From: Metellina segmentata
Taxonomy: Eukaryota > Arthropoda > Arachnida > Araneae > Tetragnathidae
Direction of reading: 5' to 3'
Length of the DNA: 64,000 nt
Assembly (NCBI GenBank): GCA_947359465.1
Contig: OX375872.1
Span: 80,335,641 to 80,399,640 of the forward strand
In this document: one piece after another, positions 11,064 through 23,017 of the stretch
How positions within the stretch are numbered: position 1 is the stretch's first letter
Layout: each line of letters begins with the position of its first letter
Position numbers and translations under genes: made by a program
Notes under the pieces: generated by a model
Told to the model about the DNA's origin: nothing
Database searches by the model: none
The model's input: the letters and a program-made list of their open reading frames with translations, nothing else

Positions 11064-14000
11064 TTCTAAAACTCCTAGAATTTTTTAATTAGAAAAATTT
11101 TACTTGCAATCTTTACAAGTTTTATGCAAATGAATATTTTCCCGGTTACTGTATTTCATTAGAAGTGCCAATGTACTTAAAAACAAAATGTTGCCTTATT
11201 TTTTATTGTTTCTGAATTAAAAATTTCAAGATTTTTTTTATGTAATTTTCCTATTGGAATAAACTGATTTTTTCAGCCAGTCTAGGCATTTTTTACACTT
11301 TATCAACACTATCAAAAGTATTTGAAGCAATAATTTAATGTATTTATTATTTTTATTACAAGTGTATTTGAATAGAAATTATATTGATGTTGAAGATTGT
11401 ATTTGTTTAAGAGAGCTCAGCCACGAAAACCTTCATTGAAAAAAGCTTACATTAGTGGAAAAAAATGAAATTTTATTACATAACGGATTAATTGTTTTAC
11501 GGGATTACTTCTCTAACGAAGAATTAATGCAGGAACAAAACTAAAAATATATGTACAAGGTGACTAAACTTTTCAGTTACCTTGTACCTACGTATAATCT
11601 TGATTGAAATTTCATATTTATAAAAGAGGTTGATAACTCAACATTGTGAAAATATTTCTGTTTCCTGAAAAATAGTAAAAACTTTGACATCACATTGTGT
11701 TTTTTTGCATTTTGAGTATGGTGAAGAACAAGGTAGCTTTCTTTCGCAGGCATGATTAAAACTTGTGTGTTTTTGTCAATGATAAATCAATAGTTACTGA
11801 ATCTTTTGTGATATAAATATAAGTTATAAAGACTGATGGCAGATTTTCTTGAAGGAGTTTAATATTTTTATTATCCATTTGTATACCAGAATGTCTTAAG
11901 TCTCAATTACATATTAACTATGTTTAAACATAATCATTACCGAAAATCATTTATCTTGTTACTGTTGCAGTCAGCCAAAGGTTGTCATCTCTGGTAGTAA
12001 ATCCATCTGATTAGTTCTCATGCAATAAAAAAATGCTCATAGAAAACATCTAGACATGGCGTGGTTCAATGCTCTGTATTTTAGGGTTTTCAGGTATTGG
12101 AAGACATAACTCCCTTGTGTTAATTATTTGTAGGATTTATAACATAATCCTGTCTTACTCTTTAAGCACTAAAATGTTTTAATTCCCATCTCATATTTAA
12201 AAATGTATCAATTTCAAATCAGGTTCATTTTTCTCTCCAAATGCATTTAAAATCAGCAACAATACAGTAATTAATTTCATTTTTCATAGCCCCAACTTGT
12301 CACTGTCCTTGTTTTTAATACATGTCATTATTTAAAAGTTTTTCCAATAACCCCTTAAAACCAAAAGTATTTAAATGTTCCAGTGATTTGAATGAATTAT
12401 ATCCTATTTTATAAGTGTCTTGGACATTATCAGTTATACTTCTACCATAGCAAATTCTTGATAGTTACTCAACCTCAAAGATAAGTATGTTCTTAGCCAT
12501 TCTTTTGTTGAAAGAGCTGCTTTGATAAAAGAGTAGTTAATAATAGACTGCTTGAAAGTATCAATTTTGACAGAGTATAAGTAGCTTTTCAAACAGCAAG
12601 ACAGTTCAATTTTAAAAATAAGCAATGGTTTTATGTATGGATGTGGGGGGAAGTGACCACCCTTTATCCATGCATTAATCATAGTATAGAAAATTCAAAG
12701 GCATGATTCAAAAGGGAATGACTTCTATAAATGCATAACTTTGGATCGAGTCATCCTAACATTACTTGATGCTTAATATTCTAATTTTACAATAACACCC
12801 CATTTAACACCTTAACTTCTAACTTATCAAAATTTAGCCATGATTATCAAGTCTTTTAGTCCAATCATTTTTGGATTATGGGGTATAAAATTTGGAACCC
12901 AAATGTTTAGTTAGTGTCCTAGACTTGAATACCTATATTCTCTTCTCTCTCTGAAATGTACTTATGCTAAAATATTTGTATTGTGTTATTGTTAAAAGAA
13001 CCCACCCAAAATTTATATAATATTATAAAAGGATATTTTAGAATGCAATATTAATCATGAAATTAATAATATATGAATACCAACTTCTTGTGTAGTTTGA
13101 AGGAAAAACGATTCTGAACTTTTTCATCATGAAAAATTTCAACTCACCTTGGATTTGGAAGAAGCTGAAATTTTGCATTAGTATACAAGAAATTGTCATG
13201 ATTGGTTTCCATTGCAATATGTTAAGGTTACAAAGATTTGTTATTTCTGAAGATATGAAAGCAAACTATTTTGAAAAGTTGTTCCAAATTTTTCTCACTC
13301 ATAATCAAGAATAGCTGAACCAAATTAATTGAAACTTGAAATTGTAGATTAAATTTTGATATAGATTTGAAATTTGTCCAAATTGGGTGTTATTAGAAAT
13401 TATGAAATTTGTAGACTTAAATGTGAAAACGAATTTCATGCTTATGAATTTTTGAAGACATATTTTATTGAAGAAAGAGTATTATTGAATTTCTACTCTT
13501 GACTGCAAATAAAGAGGGGTGCTTTCTATGTGCAGCTGCACATTCATGCCTGCCGTATTGTATTTAGTATACTTACTACATTTTACTTTATAAATTTGTT
13601 GTTTAGGTACCTGTTAACAACTTAATTATTTATATGAATAGCATATATATATTATATAATGTATATTAAGGTATTTATGTTACATAATTATGAAGATGTA
13701 TAAATGAGTGTCTGAATAATAAAAATCAACAATCATTGTTGCAGTATTTTTTGAATATATCTAGCTTTCTGTTTTTTAAACTAATTATTTTTTTTCAGTT
13801 CTTACACTTAACTTGTTAATGGTACTTTAGTACTACTTAAAAATGATTCCTCAAAAGCAAATAAGGAAAATATTATAACTATCCAATTCTTTCCAGTTCT
13901 TTGGTCATGGGCTCTCTTATATACTATATTCTCGTAGCCTCTGCTCCTTAGAAATTGCCTTTTTTAGTTCTCTCATTTTGTTTTTAAATTATTGAAAACG

Positions 14001-15341
14001 GAAAAGGTTCAATTATTTGTTCAGCTAATCAAGGTATAGCTCAGTTGTTTTTCTCTTTTATTACAATTCTAAAAATTAGAAAAAATATGTTGAATCATTT
14101 GCAATTATAATTTAGTGCATGGCAAATAATTATTAGAAATGAATAAGATAATCTAAATATTTGTTTTTCTTGCACAATACAAGTGTGAGAATATAAGCTT
14201 GTAAACGTAAAAAATGGAATCGAAATTTAAAAAAAAACCTGATATTTGGAAAAATCAACAAAATTATGCTAATTTTTAGAATGGTTCAAAATATTAGAAC
14301 CGTATAAAAATAAATGGTCATGATCAAAGGGTAATAAAACAAGCAACACATTGTTGTATATTCAATAACCTTTTAATGGCTTATAAATAGTTTACCCTAT
14401 TTACTTACCATGATAGGTTGCAAAGGTTTCCAAACATTTCATACATTCATAATCAATTCTTCTTACTTGTGACATAAACACATCCATAGATTGTAGGACA
14501 CACAAGTCATTCTAAAAAGTCCTTTACCCCAACAGATTTCACTTACACCATAGAACTGACAGTCTTTTTTTTGAGTACTCTAATTTTGTGGAAGTTTTCA
14601 ACAAGCAGAGGTGATGCAAGTTACTGTATTAGCACTGAGAATGGTAATAGTTGCCTGAAAGAAAATAAAACTATTTAAAATTTGGAATTATACTATTAGA
14701 TTCGATTTAAATTCAAGGTAATTTTTTTGTCAGCTATCATTACACTTTTAACAGCATTACTTTTTTTGTGTCCCTCCAATGATTTTCCTAAACAAAAGCT
14801 TGTACTATGTTCATATCTACTGCATGATTTTTTATAACGGCCACACTTACAAGGAGACCCAAGTATCTTAAAATTTAATTACATGTGTTACTTTTGGGAA
14901 TTCATGTCAACTCGGGAGTCTTGATTTTTTCTGTGTTACTTATCTTTGTCTAATTGTTGAAATTGTGAGTGAAATGAATGATAATACACTCAAGAGTGAA
15001 TTTTTCTGCTAGACATTGTGAGTATCTCCTTGGACTCAAATATTACTTTTTACAATTAAAAAATTGGTTAATTTTAAATTTTTATTAGTTTAAACTAATT
15101 TTTTAATTTATTTCAAATTGCTAGTGGATAATTCTAATGGGATTTTGTAAACTACATAATTTTGTAATGTCATTTAATGCTTCCAAATTAAATCTGCAGT
15201 TTTATCATAAATGTATTTATCTAAATTAAAATACTTGGTTTTGTACAATATAAGGAATTAAAAAAAAGAATGGAACTCTAAGAAACTTGTACATCTATTC
15301 ACTGTTTTAAACTAAATAGTTCCTTTTGTTTACTTTATTAA

Positions 15342-15432
15342 CCCTCCAAGTAGTTTGATGCGATCTCGTCCATCACGATCTGGCCCATTTTGCTAATGAT
15401 GTGATATGTTGTCGAGACAACCATAAATAGGA
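15342..15432. mobile_element. Short CGAGATATCTCG-family MITE
   Basis: TTAA at 15338-15341 is followed by CCCTCCAAGTAGTTTGATGC, and the right end GAGACAACCATAAATAGG runs into TTAA at 15433-15436. The inside carries GATCTCGTCCATCACGATCT, the degenerate form of the family's repeated module. This is the only clear member within the host gene. TTAA target duplication with CCC at the tip is typical of piggyBac-type elements. Confidence 0.65.
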
Positions 15433-15899
15433 TTAAGCTATTTGACTCATTGTTAGATTTAAATGAAACAAAGCATATATATATATACATAATATTTATA
15501 AGTGTATGGATATAAATTGAATCCACATGCAATTTTGTTTGCATTGATCAGCACACTTATCCTAAATCAAGTATATTTCTATTACATTTTTGTAACTTTT
15601 ATGCTGACAGGAAAAAAAAATTACTTTATGAAATTAAAATTTGTTTGGTTGCTATGTTGAAGTGAAACTACCACTATCTTAATGCAATTAAGTTTTGTCT
15701 CACATCATCATCTCTGTTATACTAGTTTAGCACTACGAATTATATCTATCATCAATTTGAACCACTCATACTGACGGAGCTTGGAACTAATCAAATGTTT
15801 TTTAACTTTTCTCTGCAATTTTTTAAATTTTGCTTATTTAAGTGGCAGTTTGTTAACAGATTATAAAATTTATAATCTATGTCAGTTCAAGAGAGTATC

Positions 15900-15968
15900 T
15901 GTCTTGTGTTTGGTGCAGCATGACCATATATGGCCCTTGTGCCATACAATGCAACACAACCAACCATC
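15900..15968 (-). repeat. GGCCATATTTGGCC-family repeat fragment
   Basis: On the - strand this reads GGTTGGTTGTGTTGCATTGT, then ATGGCACAAGGGCCATATA, then CTGCACCAAACACAAGACAG. It aligns with the copies at 30699, 46295, 26150 and 41385. It is a fragment of an unnamed dispersed family that may be the 3' portion of a SINE (see 46081). Confidence 0.6.
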
Positions 15969-16447
15969 AGGATTACTTGCATGTCTTCACTATTTCTTAG
16001 GTATATAGTATGTGGAGTTAGTTTCCCATGGTGTATTAAAGTTAAATATGATTAGTTATTTTCTAGTGCACAGAATAGAACCTGCAAACTAGTTTGTGTA
16101 CCGATCTTTAAAATTGGTTTTGAAACTATATAGAGTAAAATGAAAAAAATTGTGCAATATTTTTACTCGAAACTGTTTTGATTGTTATGTAATTCACATG
16201 TTTGAAAAAATTTCCTTCCACACTTAAATATTAGCTTACAACTATTTCCAAGTCATGTTACTTTGTGCAACATTTCATTTTGTTACAAAACTCGGTTTAT
16301 TTTATTGATTAAAGACTTTAAAAGATCTATAAAACTGATACACTTCTATATTCTCCATCTTTGGTTGTTTTGAGACAATAGTTACATACTATATATAAGT
16401 ATTTGATACTGAAACATTACATCAGTTAGTAAGTGCTTGATGTTTAA

Positions 16448-16986
16448 GGGGACCAGTGCACAAAAATCTTCAAAAATTAAAAAAAAAAAAAAATTATAAA
16501 TTTAAATAAATGCTGATACAATTCTGTTTAAAATTATGTTATTTTTGAAAATACTTTGAATAGAAGTATTTTCACTAATTTTTCGAAAAATACCTGTGCG
16601 TATCTGAAGGAAGGTCAATTTGTTCTTTAAACTTCAGTATCTCAAAATGTGCATTTTCCCATAAAAGGAACATTTTCTCAAAGTCTATTCAAGCAAATGT
16701 AAAAAGAATTGGTTTACCAGTGTAACATACCCTATACCATATTTTAACACAGGCATTTTTTTTCTATCTGTTCGGGAAAGTTTATTTTGATTGTTAAAAA
16801 GGATGAAAATTGGTCATTTTTCAAAACAAAATATAGGAGTTGAAGAACAAAAATTATCAAGACTTCAAATTTTTTGTTTTTTAAAAATCCCTGTGTTAAA
16901 GTGTTTATAAGTGTCTTCATAACCTGTGTAAAAAAATTGGACCATTCCTTAAAATTTTGACCGGAGATAGGACTGCACTGGTCCCC
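16448..16986. mobile_element. 539-bp TTAA-flanked non-autonomous transposon
   Basis: The ends are perfect inverted repeats GGGGACCAGTGCA / TGCACTGGTCCCC, directly flanked by TTAA at 16444-16447 and 16987-16990. The interior is very AT-rich, with a long A run near 16480 and no coding sequence. TTAA duplication points to a piggyBac-type or similar transposase acting in trans; the family cannot be fixed from the sequence. Confidence 0.75.
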
Positions 16987-17299
16987 TTAATGACAATAAG
17001 TTCGGTATAATAATTTAATTAATTGGTGATTGAGTTCATTTTTTCATTACAATTGTATCTTACTAATATATGCAGTACATAACAACTGTTAATAATAAAA
17101 TTTAACCAAACTCGAAAATGTTGCCTTTTACTATTATAGTTACTTGCATGTAGATACAAGTATTTTTTTTTCATGGAGAATAAAATTAGTTATATTTATT
17201 TGCTTACAAATTTTTTGTTTTAACTTCAATTAGTGATTCATTTCTTGAAGCCATTGTAAAAAATTTATTTCTATATGAAATCTATTTTTTATTTTACAG

Positions 17300-17341
17300 A
17301 AACTAAAAAGAATGCTAGAAGACGAAAAAAATAAAAGATGA
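17300..17341 (+). CDS. NCBP2AS2-like protein, last coding exon
   Basis: After the acceptor at 17298-17299 the frame continues as KLKRMLEDEKNKR and stops at TGA 17339-17341. It is a short, highly charged C-terminal helix. Together the three exons give about 74 C-terminal residues; with a short first exon the protein would be close to the family's usual length of roughly 100. The 3' UTR follows, with candidate poly(A) signals ATTAAA near 17417 and AATAAA at 17659-17664. Confidence 0.65.
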   Translation, partial: KLKRMLEDEKNKR

Positions 17342-18780
17342 GAAGAGACTTATGTTATTTAACTTTTGTAATAGTAGTGTTTTTAAATCAAGTTATAATG
17401 TTATTTTATTGTACAGATTAAAACTTATATTGAATTATGAGACTTTTTGATCTTTTGTATTCAGTTTTTGTCTATCGGTTCAGATTTAATCAAACATTTA
17501 TGAACCACTGAATTCATTTAGCATTAAAATTATGCTTTGCTATGTAACAAATTATTTCAGTGTAGTACTTATTAAAGTGACAAATTTTAGAGTTTTGAAA
17601 CAAGATTTTAAAGTGCTTTATATGATATTCAATCATCAAGTTTATTTATAGGGCATGAAATAAAAAATGATTCATAGGTTTCCACAACACATTAAATAAC
17701 TACTTTTATGTACTTCTATTTTAAAAGAAATATTATGCTCACTTATAGTTTCTAATATATCACTCCTTATATTTGTGTTATAAAATATAAATTGTTTACT
17801 TTTAAGATTTTAGGAAATTCTAAAAAATGAACTTCGTAAAGAGTTTATGATGTCTAAGAGGTAAAATTTTTTTTATCTTCCTTTAAAATATATTTTGCTA
17901 TGATTATTGAACCAATGTGTTCAATTCCTTTACCTAAGTACAATAAGTACCTAAAAGTTTAGGTTTTGCAAAAATATTTCTTATAGATTTTATTTTTGAG
18001 GAAGTAACTGTATATTACTCATTGAATAAGTATATAAGTATATCGCTGACTTACAAGTAAATCCCACTTAAGTGTCAAAATTTACAAGAAGAGTTTTCCT
18101 TGTATGATGGTTAGATTGTTTTTTTAGAAAAACTTAATGAACAAACCATAGGGAATAGAATTCTCTCATTTTCTCAGAAGTATGTTTTTGATTTGTAAGC
18201 TGACAGTATACACTGATATTAATAATACAGTTATTTGGATGCATCCTTTTATCTGATGAAACAGGAAGTTAAACATGATTTAGGTTACAAGGCTTATAGT
18301 CTACTATCTTATTCATGACAGCAGAACTATCTTATTTATGAAGCCTACAGTATTAGGTTTTGTTGGTTGTTTTCTGTCTTAAAAACTGGTACCAAAAATT
18401 TATTACAGGATAGAGAAATTAATCTTTGAGAAATGTATTAATTTCTTACTATCACTAGAAATTTGCGAATATCAGGAAATTTAGCTAATTGAGTTCTTCA
18501 GTAATAACTGTTTTTAGCTATGAAATATGAATTCTGACTGCCATCAATAGATATGAACAATTAAGTATGCATGGATGGACTAGAATAGTTAGGTGGGACA
18601 TATGACCATAATTCAGTAAATAATTTTTATGATGAATTTTTAAATTAAAAGAAGATTATTACAACACATTTTAGAAGCCTTAACTAAAAATAAATTTAAA
18701 TTTCCGGGTCCGATGAACTCCATTAAACGACAATTTTGAAGGAATATAATTCGAAGGAAAGGTAATGGCAAATTAATTTT
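17342..18780 (+). other. 3' UTR and downstream intergenic DNA
   Basis: AATAAA at 17659-17664 is the most likely poly(A) signal for the gene ending at 17341. Beyond it the DNA is AT-rich with no ORF or repeat that I recognise until the first SINE at about 18781. Confidence 0.45.
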
Positions 18781-19176
18781 AATGTCGTAATAGAGCAACA
18801 CAACGGGCTATTGTCGACGGTCCGGGATCAATCCCTTAAGGCGCACAACTCGGTAATTGGTAATTTTTAGTTAATGTCGTACTAGAGCAACACAACGGGC
18901 TATTGACGACGGTCCGGAATCAGTCCCTTAAGGGAAAGATTCGAGGACAACACCTCGTAATTTTGAACCACGGTCAGCTGAAGAGGCAACACCTGAGCTG
19001 GCACCCCACTCTCCAAACTTCCACGCCAACCCGACGTGAGGACTTTCGGCCACGACAGATTTAAGGTGCACCAGCCGCCTTTACACCATACGCTTATAAA
19101 CAACCGGACCCGGATTCGAACCAGGAACCTTCCGATTTAGAGGCTAACACGTTAACTACTATACCGGTTGGTCGGC
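18781..19176 (-). mobile_element. SINE, type B tRNA head, with duplicated tail
   Basis: Read on the - strand, a tRNA-like head (GGTATAGT-type A box, GGTTCGAATCCGG B box, close to 19110-19175) is followed by a body with CACCTTAAATCTGTCGTGGC, then GTTTGGAGAGTGGGGTGCCA, then a tail with ATAGCCCGTTGTGTTGCTCT. The tail segment occurs a second time at 18781-18845, linked by a GGTAATT-rich spacer. The two promoter boxes would recruit RNA polymerase III; movement would need a LINE reverse transcriptase from elsewhere. Confidence 0.85.
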
Positions 19177-19239
19177 CCATGTAATTTAGAACCACGGTCA
19201 GATGACGATTCCTATCTTGGAGTAAAGTGTCACTCCCAA

Positions 19240-19570
19240 GACGGCCAACCAACCGGTTGGGTGGTTAATGTGCTAGCCTCTAGATCGGAAGGTTCCTGGT
19301 TCGAATCCGGATCAATGCATGGATGTTTGTAAGCGTATGGTGTAGAGGCGGCTGGTGCACCTTAAATCTGTCGTGGCCGAAAGTCCTCACGTTGGGTTGA
19401 TGTGGAAGTTTGGAGAGTGGGGTGCCAGCTCAGGTGTTGCCTCTTCAGCTGTCCGTGGTTCAAAATGACGTGGTGATGTCCTCGGATCTTTCCCTTAGGG
19501 GATTGATCCAGGACCTTCGTCAATAGCCAGTTGTGTTGCTCTTGTTCGACGTTAATTAAAAATTACCTAT
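19240..19570 (+). mobile_element. SINE, type B tRNA head, inverted partner
   Basis: Full-length copy in + orientation: head with CCTCTAGATCGGAAGGTTCC and GGTTCGAATCCGG, body GTCGTGGCCGAAAGTCCTCA, tail ending ATTAAAAATTACC. It faces the copy at 18781-19176 head to head with only about 60 bases between, so the two could fold into a long hairpin. Confidence 0.9.
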
Positions 19571-19679
19571 TTACCTTCCAAGACTGGTAATAGCTCTATA
19601 GCTTGTTCTGTTCAAAGAAATAAGTTTTTGCTCGACGCTTTAGTCATCTAAATTTGACACCCAAATTTTAGCCAACACA

Positions 19680-19845
19680 TCCTCTAGTACCCTACCTTTT
19701 CAATCTTCCGCACCACACCAACGTGGGGACATTTGAGGCCACGACAGATTTGACGTGCACCATCTCCCGTGTACACGACGATCTTTTGCTTTACCTAGTC
19801 TCAAACTCGCAACTGGTCTATCGTTGCTCCGCAATTAGTTATGGC
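19680..19845 (-). mobile_element. SINE fragment, type A head side
   Basis: Read on the - strand this is the head-proximal half of a type A SINE: a degenerate GCGAGTTTGAG B-box region, GTACACGGGAGATGG, then AAATCTGTCGTGGCCTCAAA and CCCCACGTTGGTGTGG. The tail half is missing or too diverged. Confidence 0.7.
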
Positions 19846-20056
19846 TTTTTTTTCTTAGTTTTTAATGTTTCTGTTTTTGATAATTATGTGTTTTTAGAGA
19901 GTAAGCTGGCAATATTTCTTTGAGACAACAGGTTGGTACTGCCGTCAAAAAAACAACCGACTTACACCATCGCAATTGCACAATTTACATCGCGAAGGTT
20001 GAAATCGATAGGGATTTAAATGTTTTCTGCAAATATCAACATTTAAAATTTGTCTA

Positions 20057-20750
20057 CGAGGGCCATCTTCGTATTAAATTGGGTGCTTGCTCCGATAATT
20101 TCAATATGAACCCCCATCTTTTATCACAAATTTAGATTCTACGCACAATTTCAGGAGAAAAAAAAAGTTCATCAATTTTATTGGATTTTTCACCGATTTG
20201 TAAGTGTTTGAAAATTGTATGTTCTAATGTTAAATTAGTGTTTCACGTTTTTCGTTAAATTAAATGCAATTCACTTATCCAACCTCTTTTCCAGTCTTCA
20301 AACACATGCTTGAAGCCATTTTTTGACTGATCCTTCAAAATCGTCTACGCAACTTTTACCACTGTGAGTGTTGATAAAAACCGCTTTTCCCGGAGGTGTT
20401 TCTTCAAATTCGAGAAAAGAAAAAAAAATCGCATGGTCAGGACTATATGGAGGATGTGGAACACACATGACATTGGTTTTTGAAGATCTGACGATTTTAA
20501 GGCGTAAACAAAATTTCAATGCAGTGTATTGCACTTCGCGTGTCACATACATTTTTGCCGTAGGCGAAAGTAAAACTAGGCGTTCTTGGCGGCTGCCAAG
20601 GCCTCAGCAATGAAGTCATGACTGTGAAACTTGGGCTGCCTATTCTCCACTTATCCCGCTACACGTTCAATATGAATTTTATTTTTCTTGATTTTTGTAA
20701 TCACTTTTCTTCATTGTCATTCATGATCATTCTTTATTGAACAGCCCTCG
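20057..20750 (-). mobile_element. Internally deleted mariner
   Basis: Both ends carry the tip CGAGGGC in inverted orientation (CGAGGGCCATCTTCG at left; AACAGCCCTCG at right), each flanked by TA (20055-20056 and 20751-20752). The length is 694 bp, about half a full mariner. On the - strand, 20552-20298 encodes the transposase C-terminus: VPHPPYSPD, then a degenerate SFLEFEETPPGK, and a final SVKKWLQACV. The N-terminal DNA-binding half and the first catalytic aspartate are deleted. Confidence 0.75.
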
Positions 20751-20752
20751 TA

Positions 20753-21575
20753 TTTGCTAAAAGCATCAATTTTCCTTGGAAATTGTTTTTCCATCCTTTG
20801 ATACCCAAATACAATCTATAAACATTTTAAGTATCAAGTTAAATTTTAATATTTTTTATTAATTTTGAAATTAATATTCATAAAAATTACGAATCGGAAC
20901 ATGGGCAAATTTTGACAACATACGATTCAACTGATACTGAAACATCGGAGTTCAAAATTTCAGCTCATTACGTGCATAATTAGTAACGCAGTGAGACTAT
21001 TTGCAAAATTCGATGATTATTATCGCTATTGGGGATTGTTCACAAAGTAAAAACAAAAATTCCTCGTAAATGTAAATCCATTGCAAATTTGCATATTGTT
21101 GACTGTGGAAATGTTGTGAACAAACTATCAGCCTCCTGTAAAAAACGGAATAATCATTAACTGCTACGGCCACTACACATATTAATATTTATAATGTGAT
21201 TGTATAATATTATTAAATTATTTATTATGAAGCTTTTGTATGAAGGGTATTTTATCACGCTTTGCTAGGCATAATTTAACTTCATAATTCAGATATTTCT
21301 GTGACATAATTATTAACTACCTATTTGTACTACTGTAGGTTAGGATTGCAACAATTCACTTATTGGATGCAACGTCATTATTTATGTGTCACTCTAACGA
21401 ACCTTCCTTAAACAGTCGTTGAAAGCAACACATACTCGCGGAATCGGAGTCCGCATTTTCAAGGATTCAATTTTGTTGCAGTCAATTCGAAAAACTAGTT
21501 AAATTAAACCTTTAGTGGCCTTACGTAGTGGCATACATATAGCATAACGACACATCACGAACAAAAAGTAAAATA
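20753..21575. other. AT-rich spacer without recognised features
   Basis: I see no coding sequence, inverted repeat or SINE between the deleted mariner and the first Tc1-like element. Confidence 0.4.
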
Positions 21576-22985
21576 CACTACTGGCCTCCGCAAATGCAAC
21601 ACCCTGAAGGAAGCATGCAAATAATATGAAATTTACAACATGCATTAGCGGAGGTGAGATATGCAAATGATTAGAATTTCAGCGCAGACACACATCACGC
21701 GCGCCTGTGGCGCCACTTCAAAGCGCTATTTAAGGCTTGGAGATTTCGACGATTTCAAGTACAGCAATTGTGTTTTTCTTGTGGTTTTTTCAAAAAAAAC
21801 GATCAATTATGCCTTGTAGAAAACAGCGATCATCTTTTGATCAAGTATCCGAGTTCGTCAGAGGAAGGATAGTGGCCTACCGAGGTTGTGGATTATCTTT
21901 CAGGGAAATCGGTAGTCGTGTTGCACGAAACCAAACAACTGTAATGCGGATATGTGATCGTTGGATGCAGGAGGGTACGACGGACCGACGTGTTCGATCG
22001 CATCCACCTCAGTGCACCACTTCACGTGATGACAGGCATATTGTGCGTATAGCAGTGACGGATCGCTCAGCCACATCACGAACCATAGCACAGCACATTC
22101 AGTCTGTAACGCATCATCCAATGTCTGCGCGTACCATTCGACGCCGTTTACAGCAGAGTGGTCTGTCCGCAAGACGTCCATTGCTTCGTCTACCCTTGAC
22201 GCAGAACCACAGACGTCTCCGCCGCCAATGGTGCTATGAAAGAAAGATGTGGACGGCAGAATTTAATGAAATTGTCTTTACTGACGAGTCACGCTTCTGT
22301 CTGCAACACCACTATGGTCGGATTCGAGTCTGGAGACACCGTGGAGAGAGGATGCTGAACAGCTGCGTTATGCACCGCCACACTGGTCCTGCACCGGGTA
22401 TTATGGTATGGGGCGGTATTGGATATCACTCTCGCACTCCTCTAGTACGCTTCGCCGTTACTTTAAACAGCCAGCGCTACATCTCCGAGGTGTTGGAGCC
22501 AGTTGTCCTTCCTTACCTTCAGGGCTTGCCCACAACCATATTTCAACAGGATAATGCGTGACCACACGTGGCACGCATTGCCCAAGGGTTATTCGTCAAT
22601 CGCCAGATTGAATTGCTTCCCTGGCCAGCTCGCTCTCCGGATCTTTCGACGATAGAAAACATGTGGTCTATGGTTGCTCAACGATTGACTCAGATTACAT
22701 CCCCAGCTGCCACACCAGATCAACTTTGGCAACGTGTGGAAGCTGCTTGGTACACTGTACCCCAAGAACACATACAAAGTCTCTTTGAATCAATGCTGAG
22801 GCGTGTGGTAGCGGTGATCTCCAACAATGGCGGTTAATCTGGCTACTGATTTTGGTAGGAACCACACTTCACACAAGTCTATAAATTTAATCATTTAATA
22901 CTTGGTCAACATGTTATCTTCAAAATAAATTTTGTTGTGATATCTCTTGTCTTTTTTGGTGTTGCAATTTGGGTGGTCAGCAGTG
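21576..22985 (+). mobile_element. Tc1-like transposon, nearly intact
   Basis: A 1410-bp element flanked by TA on both sides (21574-21575, 22986-22987). The left end CACTACTGGCCTCCGCAAAT and right end ATTTGGGTGGTCAGCAGTG are imperfect inverted repeats; TGCAACACC lies just inside the left end and its complement inside the right. It carries one transposase gene with a single stop codon. It is a cut-and-paste DNA transposon of the Tc1/mariner superfamily. Confidence 0.92.
21809..22837 (+). pseudogene. Tc1-like transposase with one in-frame stop
   Basis: Starting at the ATG at 21809 the frame would encode 342 residues, the usual Tc1 transposase length. The N-terminal paired-type helix-turn-helix region includes VSEFVRGRIVAYRGCGLSF and a second HTH around RTIRRRLQQSG. 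The catalytic triad is visible: the first Asp in EIVFTDESRF, the second in FQQDNA, and Glu in SPDLSTIENMW. I counted 34 residues between the second Asp and the Glu, so it is DD34E. The only defect I see is TGA at 22559-22561, between DNA and PHVAR, where the family has Arg; CGA to TGA is a one-base CpG change. Upstream in-frame sequence from 21737 is probably leader. Confidence 0.9.
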
Positions 22986-23017
22986 TATATACATTTCTTA
23001 GCATTGGAATAAAAGTA

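Larger units (their letters stand above)
8113..17299 (+). other. Intron of 9187 bp before the last coding exon
   Basis: GT donor at 8113 and AG acceptor at 17298-17299 (ATTTTACAG). It contains the second copy of the 95-bp repeat, a full-length decayed mariner (9799-11063), a short TTAA-flanked MITE (15342-15432), a degraded repeat fragment (15900-15970) and a 539-bp TTAA-flanked element (16448-16986). The intervals 8410-9798, 11064-15337 and 15975-16440 are AT-rich; I see no genes or ordered repeats in them. Confidence 0.6.

Noticed and set aside
18900..19103. 67-codon ORF on the - strand, with near-identical versions at 51677-51880
   Set aside because: The similarity is real, but both are translations of the type B SINE, not a protein family.
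19090..19176. Possible functional tRNA gene
   Set aside because: A and B box-like motifs are present, but no complete acceptor stem or plausible anticodon arm can be drawn and the sequence runs on into the SINE body.
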